Positions 47,020-57,453 of a stretch of DNA of 64,000 bases are shown piece after piece. The notes under the pieces were generated by a model. The model did not search any database. It was not told the DNA's origin and worked only from the letters and a program-made list of their open reading frames with translations. How positions within the stretch are numbered: the stretch's first letter is position 1; the number at the start of each line of letters is the position of its first letter. Origin of the DNA: Prostheceraeus crozeri (taxonomy: Eukaryota; Platyhelminthes; Polycladida; Euryleptidae); contig CAJQUW010001622.1 in assembly GCA_907163375.1 (NCBI GenBank), positions 19,938-83,937 of the forward strand, written 5' to 3'. The position numbers and the translations under genes are program-made.

Positions 47020-48215
47020 CAGTAGAATTCGCATATATCGGCGCCTCAAGGGACAGACGAAAACCGCCGATATATGCGAACTCCCTAAATTTTGAAGTTT
47101 TGTGAAATCTACACGAGCTCTGAGATCATGCCATGCATCATACAATGTATATCCGTGTATTGACTCATGAATTATTGCGTGCATATAACTTAAAATACAT
47201 GTACTCTAATTAGACTTAAATGATGACAACATGTACAGTACATGTACATGTAACTTGTATCTATGGTAATCAATAGATATCTAAAAATTGTTCGTTTCTG
47301 AACTGATGCTTGCAACGTATAGAAATCGTCAAAACCGGATATTCACTAAATTTTTGAGTCAAAAACTAAGTATGCTTTATTGAATCAAGAAGATTGCGAA
47401 GCTTCTTCTTGCCTACATGCCTTACCTGCTAAAATGAAGCACAAAAACAAAGAAGAGTATGCATAAATTCAAGACAATCTAAGTCCAACCAAGACGCTGC
47501 TAAGAGTCCACGTGCAGGCGAAACCATAGAGATGGATCACGCGGCGGTGGCGAGCCGCTTTCTGTCCGTCAGAGATGAGGACATGCATCGAACTCAACAA
47601 TGTTTTCGACGGTAGCTTGTGCGTCCCTTGTGATGACGCAACAGTCACTAAGTCAGGTCTGACTCGAAATAGCATCTGTAGATGAAGCGCGGTTTCTAAC
47701 AATGCAAACATCACGTCGAATGTGAAAGACAAATTTATGTGAGAATTATCAGTTGAGATACAAGCGGCAATAGCCTACTTATCTTTCCTCTGGCTGCTAG
47801 ATTCTACATAATTATCGCTATCAAACCCCCTGAAACATGATCGAGATGAATTGTAAAAGATCTAAATTTTACACATGCCACTAGAATAGTTAGGAATCGG
47901 ATAGTCCTAACAGAATCTACAGCCATCCGCGTCCACATATACTGTCCATGAACGTGGACTATCTTCTAAGCAAAACCACATCGCTTGAGGTATTTCCCAG
48001 ACAAATGAAATCCGCCGTTATAACCGAATTTTTATCTTCTGTCCACGGACAAGCGATAAAATGCGCCGATATAGGCGAATCGCCGATATAGCCGAAGCCG
48101 ATATAAGCGAACTCGATTATATGGAAAAGATAGGAAATTCTGCCGGGACAAAAAGAAACCGCCGATATAGACGAACCGCCGATATAGCCGAAGACGATAT
48201 ATGCGAATTCTACTG
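47020..48215. mobile_element. pogo-like MITE in the Penelope RT, 1.2 kb, TA target
   Basis: The ends CAGTAGAATTCGCATATATC match inverted for about 21 bp, and TA lies on each side (47018-47019 and 48216-48217). The inverted copy near 44555-44565 shows the empty site ATATAATGATAAAG. CAGTAG ends with TA targets are typical of pogo/Tigger. Both ends repeat CGCCGATATA(G/T)CGAA words. No transposase. Confidence 0.88.
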
Positions 48216-49307
48216 TATAATGATAAAGTATACAAGCAAATAGAGGGAGTACCCATGGGTGCTCATTTTGCCCCTCCGTTTGCCATAAATTTCATGCATA
48301 GCATTGAAACGGAAGCTCTAGCTAAATTAAATGTTCAACCCGACATATACAAACGGCATATTGATGACATCCTAAGAGGGCCAATACCACATGACGTAGG
48401 ATCATTTGATGAAATATTGACTGGTTTCAATTCAGTAAGTAAAAATATTAAGTTTACAGGAGAATGGTTGCCATTTCTAGATATGAAAATAAAAGTTTCA
48501 AACGAGGTTATATACAACTGCTATAAAGCTGAGCATTAGAACATTACTTTACGTAAAGATGCCTTTTTACCATGGCATATAAAACAAAATTTTTTAAGCA
48601 GTCAATTGCCAAGCGCTGCAATGACGACATCAGAAAACAAGAAAATATTAGCGAATTCCAGAGTATTCTGATCGATAATGGCTGTAATAAAAACGCCTGC
48701 CGAGAGTTTAAAAACCAAAACCACATAAGATCGTTAATTTCAACTTGCCTTTTGTAAACGACAGATGCAATCGCAAAGTAAATAAATGAATCAATAAATA
48801 CAAATTCCCTATAAAAGTCACAAGCGAATATGGCATGAAACCGGCATCATTTTTTAAGCACAAAAGTAGTAACCAAAATTGTAATTGCGAGATTTGCCTT
48901 GAATGTAAGAGTAATATTTGCCGGAAAAGTTTATTCTGTTCAGATACACCTGTTAAATGTGTTATGAATTCTATATCGGCAAAACAGCGAGAATGTTTAA
49001 GACGATGCATCAAGAGCATAAGCGAGCTATAAAAAACAAAAGTACATCGAGCGCTTTTTATCAACACTTAATAGACAAACACAATGGCGCTGGTGACATC
49101 CCGACTTTCAGGTCGGTCTCATCAGCAAACTGACCAACACACGGGATACAACAATAACAGAAGCCAAAGCAATCACACAACTTAAGCCAGCAATCAGTAG
49201 GAAACATGAATTACCTTTTTACAATCTAACTTCACAGTTCAACACCCAATCATACATGCAACACAGTTCTTGATATCATTCACTCTTATATAAACCCTCA
49301 CAAAGGT

Positions 49308-49937
49308 TGCATCTGTGCCATCCAAACATCGACCGTTGAAGGCGCTGGACGTCGAAGACCTGTCACAGAAATGTTTAACTTTTACTTTATTACATCGGCC
49401 CATAAACTGAAAAGGGGAGTTTTGATTACATTTGCGTAACTTTCTCAGAAAGATGATCTCTCGTCACCTGGTCAACTTTATGAATATAAGAAATGTGAAG
49501 CATTCTCCTGCAAAAGTAGCCAATGAATCTGTTATAAAGGTGATATTCTGCAGTTCTAATAAACTTCTAATGCGATTGAGGGGAAAAAGTACACTTACAG
49601 ATACCAAAAGAATTCAAATCATTATGGAAAGACACAAAGCTGGAGTACAGACAAGTCCGTCATATATTGTTTGAAATGCTACTAAGTAGTAAATTACACA
49701 ATATTTGAATTTCAAATGGCGAGTACCATATCTACAGTATAATAGATGATCATGGTATGATTCATAGACTGATTTTTATATAATACTGCACTGATTTTGC
49801 TGCATCTGTGCCATCCAAACATCGACCATTGAAGGCGCTGGACGTTGAAGACCTGTCACAGAAATGTTTAACTTTTACTTTATTACATCGGCCCATAAAC
49901 TGAATAGGGGAGTTTTGATTACTTTTGCGTAACTTTC
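49308..49937. repeat. Penelope tail repeated about 490 bp apart
   Basis: TGCATCTGTGCCATCCAAAC through GGGGAGTTTTGATTAC-type sequence occurs at 49308-49440 and again at 49802-49930 with few differences. Between them, about 49450-49790 matches the inverted flank at 42940-43270. Confidence 0.85.
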
Positions 49938-49939
49938 TC

Positions 49940-50637
49940 TTATACTCATATTTGAGTTACTTTCCACGCACACATCAACCTCGTCGATCTTTTTTTCATT
50001 CCTAGGTAATTTCTCAGTACATTCAACTAGCTTGACATTGCAAGCAGCAATCAGTAAAGTGATAGTATCAAACAAAATAGCATGAAAATTGATGATTTTA
50101 AACAATTGCTATTTACAGTAAAATGATGAGTGATTTAGAGAGATGGATCCTTTACAGAATATTATTGCAAATATCAAGCATCTGTCTTCGTCTATTTTCA
50201 TGAACGCTTTTCGGTTATAATGTTCCATGTTACGGAGAGCTCAGTATTACAAAGATAGAAGAAAATGAGATATTTTCTACTTGGTAACACATTTCTATGA
50301 AATTGAATCGTTTATGATCCATTGATGTGAAACGGAAGATGACAGAATTCGTGTTGTTTTGGCAAAATTCTTGAAGTTAAGTAGCCTGCTATTCAAGGAT
50401 AAGAATTTGCCGGATATAAATCCAATAAGAAAACCTCCGCAATATTCTCAGCAGAGTTTAAAAGAATTATTGTGCAACAGTAGGACATCAAGATTACAAA
50501 ACGAAGTGTCAAAAATATCAAGCTGCATAAATAACAGATTTCGTTCTTCAATCCATCCGAACGGACCCCTCAGGGTTCATACCAGGTGCTAACTTTCTTT
50601 TCATCCTTAGCAGCTTGGTCAATAACATTTTGAAAAA
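49940..50637. other. Intron sequence, no element recognised
   Basis: A plus frame at 50359-50592 is protein-like in composition but has no known motif. Confidence 0.4.
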
Positions 50638-50639
50638 TT

Positions 50640-51037
50640 GAAAGATTGTAGCCCAAATCCTGTCCCTCCTCACCCCTACCTTGCCACCCCTCCCTCACCA
50701 CCCCTCCCCCCATCCCTCTCCCTCACTACCCTCTCCCTCCCCCTCTCCTCCGCCCCCCTACCTCCTCTCCCGCCCCCCCTCCCTCCCCCCTCACCTCCAT
50801 CCCTCCTCTCACCCCCCCCCCAACCCTCATCCCTTCCCCTCCTCACCTCTCCATCCCCTCTATCCAACCCTCCCACCTCCCCCACTCCCTCCCCCTATCT
50901 TTCCTTCACCTATCACCTCTCCCTCCCCCTCCTCCCCTCCATCCCTCCCCTCCCTCCTCCCACCTACCCTCCCCCCCCTCCCCCCACCCTATCCCTATCT
51001 CCTACCCTCCATAGCATCCCTCCCATCCCCTTATTTT
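50640..51037. repeat. CT-rich polypyrimidine tract, about 400 bp
   Basis: Nearly all C and T on the plus strand (CCCTCC, CCTCCC and similar). Open frames here are proline/serine/leucine low complexity and not genes. Located in the RBR intron. Confidence 0.95.
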
Positions 51038-51215
51038 CCGTTATTCAGATTATTTCGATTAGTGTGTCGTAATTCACTTTCGTTATTTCAGAGATAAAAA
51101 TGCTGCTGCATAACAATTGTGAAATCTTTTCTTTATTGTTCCATAATTATAATATCCATGGTTATGCAAGTATTCTAAGCATCATTCTTTGATCTAAGAT
51201 CTAACCTACTTATTG

Positions 51216-51945
51216 TAGTCCGGCAGCCAGAACGAGTCTCTTCAGGGAACGAGGCCGAAAATGAGAATTTCACAGAATGATGCACACCATATGCCTACTC
51301 GCAACGGTGCGTATGCCGAGTTCTAGTGAGTTCCTCTTCTTGTCAGACAGGATCAAAGAAAAACACATGTAAATCCATAGGGACGAAGATTGCAGTTTTT
51401 GGCTAAAATGAAATTTTCCAAGTTCTCTCTGATTGAACGAAACATACTAAACCCAGAGTCATAATTTTTGGCATGGAATGTCTTCCGGTCATTTTCTTTC
51501 ATGTTCATGCACCCCTGTCTATAAAGCTAAACACATCTAGATTAAATTAGCGAGCCTCTTAATGTCTGCAAACACAAACATTTTGAGCAACTTCATCCAC
51601 ATTCAACCACATTCTTACATACATTGCCAATCAGAAGCATGATAAAACTACATGCACTTCAAAGGAAATGACCTGAAGACATTCCGAGTCAAAAATTATG
51701 ACTCTGGGCTTAGTGCTCTCCAGTTGATAAGCGAAGACATAGAAAAATTCATTTCAGCCAAAAGCTGCAATCTTCGTCCCATTGGATTTGCATGTTTTTT
51801 TCTTTGATCCTGTCTGACAAGAAGAGGAACTTATTGGAACTCGGCAGACGTGCAGATTCGTAGTAGGCATAGGGTGTACATCATTCTATGAAAGTCTCAC
51901 TTTCGGCCTCGTTCACTGCAGAAACTCGTTGTGGCTTCCGGACTA
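51216..51945. mobile_element. Foldback MITE with about 290-bp inverted repeats
   Basis: 51216-51510 and 51670-51945 are inverted repeats: TAGTCCGGCAGCCAGAACG at the left, TAGTCCGGAAGCCACAACG inverted at the right. TTG flanks both ends as a 3-bp direct repeat. The arms share GACAAGAAGAGGAAC and AAGATTGCAG in inverse order. A unique centre of about 160 bp separates them. Confidence 0.85.
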
Positions 51946-51948
51946 TTG

Positions 51949-52399
51949 CCGATCATAATTATTAAGCTTTCTTTAATCGTCGCTAAGCTGTATGTGCATG
52001 TACTGATAGTGTTATTTTATTCATATCGACAATAGAGCTAAATATCACTTAGCACTGACACCACGGAGTGACACGTCGGTATGCGAACACCTATTTTTGC
52101 GTCCAAATATATCATTGTCAGGCAGCGATGTGGCACGACACGCCGAGTAGACAGCGAGCGAATTGAATCGTAGCCTACCACAGTCTGTACAATCCGGCGG
52201 CGCAACCGTTTTGGGACCATATTGTATTCATAGGCCTCAAGCTATTGGACCACTACGTTACTCACTTCGATATGGTGGCCTATTGAGCATAATGACAGCA
52301 ATTTTTGAACTTTTTCTACATGACTAAAATCGACCGAAAAATGTCATTCAGCGTTTCAAGGGGGGAAGAAAAAAGGGGGAGGGGAAAAAAGGGGAATAC
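51949..52399. other. Intron sequence; G-rich purine tract
   Basis: A GGGGGGAAGAAAAAAGGGGG-like tract lies at about 52360-52395. Nothing else is recognised. Confidence 0.5.
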
Positions 52400-53690
52400 G
52401 AAGTGACCTCACTCCCACCCCCCACCCAACGAGTGAACTTTAAAGAGAATTGGATGATGTTCCAAGACCCAAGGTATAAGCCAAACGTGTCGCTAAATAA
52501 GAGCATAAAAACTAGGCTACAGGTTCTGATGGACCCTGCTTATTCATCAGAGGAATATATGAGCTTAATGCCAATTCCACAGAGTAAGCATATTAGGTAG
52601 AGTAGAAACTCGTCACTAATTCAATCCCCAATTTGCATACAGTTTCGAATTTATTAAATGAACTCGAGTTAAGATCCAGTGCGACATGTGAGATATGCAC
52701 ATTTTTACAGCTTAGAGAAATTTACGGGGATTTTACTGATCATGATAGGAATACAGAAGCAATAAAAGTATTTTACAAATCTTCGGTGTCATGGTAACTT
52801 TAGAGAGTTAATATTTGCCAAATTAGCAAGTGGATGGTTAACTAGATATTACTTTGATGCTCTTATTTATTAATAAGAGCATTTTCTTAAGCGTGATCAT
52901 ATCATCAATATATTAAAGAATTCCAAATTCTACAACCGAGAAATTGTATTAAAAAGTACACGCGACTGTTTCTCACTAGGTTTATAAAATATAAATGGTG
53001 ATTCCTTCATTTATTTGACTTTACCTTGCACCAATGAAAGGGACATGAGGTAAATGCAAAGAACTCTCCACAAAAGTAACTTAGAGAAAGCTATTCGAGT
53101 CTCTTTCAAATCGAAATCTATGGTAACGTGGTTGAAGTCCAAGCCATCAAAGAATTGTTTGACAGCTAATTGCTCGGTTTGCTCGGCTGCAAATTATGAC
53201 AACGCCGATTGTTTTGTTAGGAATGTGGTCTACCTTATCCGATGTCGAGAGCGCAGCTCATTCTATATCGGAGAATCCAAGCGAACTATGCGTTCCCGTC
53301 TAAAAGAACACATATCATCGGGTGCATCATTGGTCTACCGAATTTCATAGATATCCATGTCCATCGCTGAGTAGTCTTCAATGGCAAGTGTTACATACAG
53401 GTCTCACGAATACTCAATTGCGTCGAAGCATCGAGTCGTGTGAGATTAGAACTCGCAATCAGGACTTAAATGTTCAGTTGTAATCGCTGTTTTGCCCTTT
53501 GCATGACTAAGCCTGGTGCGAAACGTCGCGTGTGCTCGGTCGTAGAATTTGAAATGTTTAAATGTATTGATGACTTGCTCCGACCGATGAAGTTGAAGGA
53601 CTTCACTGGATTTGCAAGTGATCACATCACAAAATATACCTCCCATTGAAAGAGCAAAATATTATAATAAAAAAGGATTAAGATCATATT
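52400..53690 (+). mobile_element. Second Penelope-like lineage, 3' part
   Basis: The frame at 53054-53350 has K-S-x-L-x-K-A, then C-x4-C-x2-C, then VVYLIRCRERSSFYIGESKR and RSRLKEHI. Past a break it continues with LHTGLTNTQLRRSIESCEI and RNQDLN. This is the zinc-motif plus GIY-YIG C-terminus of Penelope-like elements. The sequence differs from the 43-49-kb family. The frame 52403-52600 upstream may be a piece of its RT but is not diagnostic. A GCGAAACGTCGCGTG word and an A-rich end follow at 53520-53690. Confidence 0.7.
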
Positions 53691-54956
53691 TAACTTTAAA
53701 AGATCTAAAGGGGTCCACATTACTATTCAGATTCAAATGATTCACAAATTTAATGAGTCATTTAATTATGCCGATGAAAATTGAATTAAAAACTTGAAAT
53801 TTTGTCAAGAAGCGCAATAAGATCTCGATTTCTTCATGAAGACTTGTGATATGATGTGACTGATGAATTTTCCCTGAAATCAGGTCAATTTCCGCTTGTG
53901 AGTGTGTGTGTTGATGCGCGTGTGTGTTTGCATGTGACTTAGTACTTGCATTGTACTTGTGCCTGTATTGCAAGTCATAGATTTCTAGATATAGGCCTAT
54001 AATGGAAGCATTTTAAATTCTAGGAGTCTGCGGTACAAGTAATAACATTAGCCCTAAACTGCCCACGGTGTTATGTAATGAACAATCTATTTCACTCCTC
54101 ATGCAAATGTTGTGATGCTGGTTTCAGATAGTCTTTGTAGCAAGCAAGAAGAGCAGTCACTGCTCGTCACTGACCTGATGTTGCTTTATCACGTATCTTC
54201 ATATAGTTGGTCATTTGCGACAAAATATATTCGAATTTATCAGCTTCTCTTGTCTACACAACTTATGGGCGTGTGTGAACCAGGCGACCGGGTAAATTTT
54301 TGTCGCTGAAAAAATTAATTAATGTAGAGGGAGATACAACTGAGGCATTCCGAGTCTCGTCTAAGTAAAATGTTAAAAGATAGGATAATTTTGATCGATA
54401 AAAAAGTTAGTGTATTATAATACACAATTTGGACATTCTGTGAAAGATAGAACCGGCAGTGAATGTTCATACCTTCCGATACCTAATAGGTTTCATACTA
54501 CTTAAGTAGTGGTTTCACGTCGCTAGTATTAATACTCGAAAATTGCAAAAATTGAGCTGCTTGAAAAGTGATCAAATGTTTTTTTATACTGCAGCAGCGC
54601 AATCTCCGCAAAAAACTGAATCTTTTGATATAAAAATGTTTACTGTATGCTGACATTTTTTTAGTCGACACTCTACCTATAAGGCATACATACTTTATGG
54701 CTAATACTATTATGGTCTTGTTTTGAACAGGAAAACATATTTAGTAAATTGAAATATGACAATTATATTCAAGCATAATTAACAGTTGTATTTTAATTAT
54801 TAATCATTTCTGAAAATAAGCCAGACCGCGCACCGTGAGGAAAAATCCGGCCCTCTCTTAATGCAAATAGGAAGTCTTTCGAAGTTGAAGAGCTTCGTTC
54901 ATCAGCTTGATTCTGTAGTAGCCTTCCATTTGCTGAAAGTTCTTTCTTTTCCACAG
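53691..54956. other. 3' part of the RBR intron
   Basis: A (TG)n-like stretch lies at 53898-53935. The intron ends with CTTTCTTTTCCACAG at 54942-54956, a good polypyrimidine tract and acceptor. No gene. Confidence 0.6.
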
Positions 54957-56728
54957 ATGATGAAGTCTTTCCGGTGGAACAATCAGCTCTCACATTGGAG
55001 AATTTCATCGCTCCTAATGGCAGGACGGAAGCTAAGAAGAATGTGGAATCAGCCTACACCCCTGACGAGAGTCATAAGAATCGCCAACTTCCTCTCCCAC
55101 CGAATTTCGTGGCGGAAGAACCGTCCGAAGCCGCGACCACTTCTCATGCGCCGTCCAAGACTCTCCAAGACAGAGTAGAAATTCATCTCGCCCTCGTGTC
55201 TCTTCCCATGCCGTCTGTGATTCAATTGGGACAATTGTTTTCGCCAACGGAAGTCGTGCCAGGTCCCTCTCCATCTCTCTGTGCCATCAACATCAGTGAA
55301 ATGCTGAGATCTCGAGCCCGCATGCCCCGTCTGCCTCTTCCTGGTCATTTGCAAGCATATATCCTTTTGGAAGACGTCGTGGACGGCATCAATGTTCGCC
55401 TCAATTGTCAAGTCGATGAAAGCACTCGTAACATCAGCTTGCCGCCTCTGGATGGTTGTGGGAGCATTCGGGAGGTTGTGGAGACTTGTGTGGAATTCTG
55501 TGCTGTCAACTACCCATCTGCGATGATTTCAAATGCCCGTCAGACTCTTTTGACAATGTCAGGATTCCGGATTCCTTTGGATCCTCAATTGTCGATGAGG
55601 ATGGAGACCATTGAGAGTGTGTGGAAGTTGAAGGAGACAAGTAAGAGGACGGTGGATGAAGAAGAGATGGAAATGGAACGTGTCTGTGGCATCTGTTTTG
55701 ATCTGATCTCGGAGAGATGCGCTTCTCTTGACTGCGGACATGAATTCTGTTCATCTTGTTGGAAACTTCATTTACTCTCTGAACTTGGCGCTGGACGCGA
55801 TCCCCACTGTCCCGCCTTCGCCTGTCAGGAAGCCGTGGACCTTGTCTTCCGTCTCAGACATCTCTCCGTCCCCGTATTGAAGCGTCACTTCCTCATGCGC
55901 CTGTCTGACAAGCTGGAAGGAAGTGCGGACATCATCTGGTGTCCCAATCTCACCTGCGGGCGTCCAATTCGTCTGCGTGGGTATTCCAGACAATCGACAA
56001 GCATCCCTATCAATGCTCACTGCTGCTGTAATGCGGAATTCTGTGCTGATTGTGGTCAGGAAGGGCACTGGCCGGCCTCCTGTCAAAGCTATCAACAGTA
56101 CACGGCCAAACTGCGCCGTCTAGGAGACTGGAAGCCGCTGTGGAATCTCAGCAGCTCGCTCTCCTCGACAATCATCAAGACGAAGTCGTGCCCAAAGTGT
56201 GGCAGGCATTGGGAGAAAGGTGGAGGCTGCAATGATATGGTTTGCTCAAAGTGTTTGGCAAGATACTGCTGGAATTGTGGAATTGAAGTTCACGAACACG
56301 GAGTAAGGTACCCCTGCATGACAGGAAGCACGAATGAGGAGTATAGGCTTAAGACCCGTGTCATCCACAGCCAGTACGGGGACCGTCGGGAAATCTCCGA
56401 GCAGCGCTCTTCTGATTACTGTGAAGCTCTGCACTTTCGTATGATGTCTATGTCGGCCTCCATGAGTCTTCTCAAGCGGAACTTCGGACGGCCGCTGCGT
56501 AGGGCTGTCGGAGGAGATCGGGATTGGTGCAAGCTGCCCGCTGATGCCGTTGTTCTTTCCCTTCTTCGAGCTCTCGCACAGTGCCTTCGCTCAGCACAGT
56601 TCTCATTGGTTGCCACGATGACGCAGACGAGTCGAGAGCGTGCTGGCATCCTCCGATGCTTCGCAGGACGATTTGAGTGTCTGGCGGTGCCCGGCAATGG
56701 ATGCCCTGGACAGAGTGAAGGAGAATGA
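54957..56728 (+). CDS. RBR-type E3 ubiquitin ligase, exon 2 (RING1-IBR-RING2)
   Basis: Second coding exon, residues 208-797 of the inferred 797-residue protein. RBR ligases take ubiquitin from an E2 through RING1 onto a RING2 cysteine, then to the substrate. RING1: C451, C454, C467, H469, C472, C475, C492, C497. IBR: C536, C541, C563, C565, C570, C573, H578, C583. RING2: C619, C622, C637, C640, C645, C648, H655, C661, with the catalytic cysteine C632 in GGGCNDMVC. The His two residues after the catalytic Cys in Ariadne and parkin (CNHM, CMHM) is Asp634 here. Residues 276-413 before RING1 are not recognised. The segment after RING2 is helical and weakly like an Ariadne domain. A +1 frame beyond the stop also looks coding. 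The substrate is unknown. Confidence 0.9.
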
Positions 56729-56867
56729 AAACGCGAAGAGCCGTGAAATCGTCGTGAAGCGTTTACGAGACTGCCAAGACGGAGGATGGAGAGCTGCAAG
56801 GATGCTACAGGCCATTCTGATCGGTTGGAGTAAAGAAGGGAAAGAGTCCCTTGCCGACATCGTGTGA
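56622..56867 (+). other. Coding-like +1 frame overlapping and passing the RBR stop
   Basis: This frame, one base out of register with the RBR frame, is open for 81 codons from 56622. It reads DALDRVKENENAKSREIVV, then KRLRDCQDGGWRAARMLQAI, and stops at 56867, 36 bases before a polyadenylation signal. Its charged helical composition looks more like a natural C-terminus than the in-frame end (CPGQSEGE). It may be the true end of the protein through an indel or an unusual splice, or it may be chance. Confidence 0.4.
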
Positions 56868-56902
56868 GGTGCTCGAATTAGTTGTACAGATGAAATTTTG
56901 TA

Positions 56903-56908
56903 AATAAA
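56903..56908 (+). terminator. Polyadenylation signal of the RBR gene
   Basis: AATAAA lies 175 bases after the in-frame stop, or 36 after the alternative-frame stop, in AT-rich sequence. Confidence 0.6.
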
Positions 56909-56991
56909 TGATTTAGAAATGTAATGACTGTTTTCTGCATTGACAGAGCAGCTGATGATCAAGAATTGTGCAGAGGAATTAGTTATTTCAG

Positions 56992-57453
56992 TGGGCCTAC
57001 TTGTGGGTTATCTCCCCCATGTTTTCAAATTCATCTAATATCAGCAAAAATGAATCCATCGTCACAGCATTTTGTCTTTGAGAATATCATCTATCCGCAT
57101 CCAAAAAGTGCAAATCGGACATGCATTTTCTGAGTAAAGACGATAACTTAGCGATGCCAGCAGCTTAATATGATCTCATTTCATCTGTTCTACGCATCAT
57201 TATTACTATTCGAGTGCGTTGTTCCCGTCTTCGTCTCAGTGGCTGTATATTTCAAATCCCACCTACCTTGCCACACGCTGAAGTTATCACGAATGTGTCG
57301 AGCAGATCAGGCTGCTGACATCGCTATCGTCTTTTACTCATAAAGAAGTCCTATTTGCGTTATTGTTTGGTAGAAAATATTGTGTGATGATTGATTCAAT
57401 TTTTCGGTTTTTCGATCGATTTGAATACGTGAGGGTGGTAGCCTACTTAGCAC
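56992..57453. mobile_element. MITE (GGTACTTATAGGTTATCT family), second full copy
   Basis: Left GTGGGTTATCTCCCCCATG and right, inverted, GTAGGCTACCACCCTCACG are decayed inverted ends. The interior AGTGCAAATCGGACA, GACGATAACTT and GCTGACATCGCTA matches 39478-40084. It begins about 85 bp after the RBR polyadenylation signal. Confidence 0.6.

Larger units (their letters stand above)
45080..49450 (+). mobile_element. Penelope-like element, longest copy, with two insertions
   Basis: The N-terminal part at 45100-45600 reads KDVEAYESNLVVPFDKN and later CIPSDETNRFVVRKSEDLAK, like the start of Penelope-like RTs. RT motifs follow at 46680-47015 (FPVRPIASVRNTPIEKID, VFMSLDVISLYPCIP). They continue after the inserted MITE at 48216-48540 with the catalytic YKRHIDDILRGP. 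Next come a linker with Cys pairs (48870-48960), the GIY-YIG-like domain (48950-49200) and a tail. An A-rich kilobase and a pogo-like MITE split it. Stops occur, so it is defective. It lies head to head with the minus copies. Confidence 0.82.

Noticed and set aside
42938-49790. LTRs around the Penelope region
   Set aside because: The repeats are inverted copies and tandem partial copies, without TG...CA ends, a primer site or a purine tract.
50638-51097. Proline/serine-rich open frames of about 140 codons
   Set aside because: Pure polypyrimidine low complexity in the RBR intron.
55032-56962. Several minus-strand frames of 60-127 codons opposite the RBR exon
   Set aside because: Shadows of the plus-strand coding exon; no family motif.
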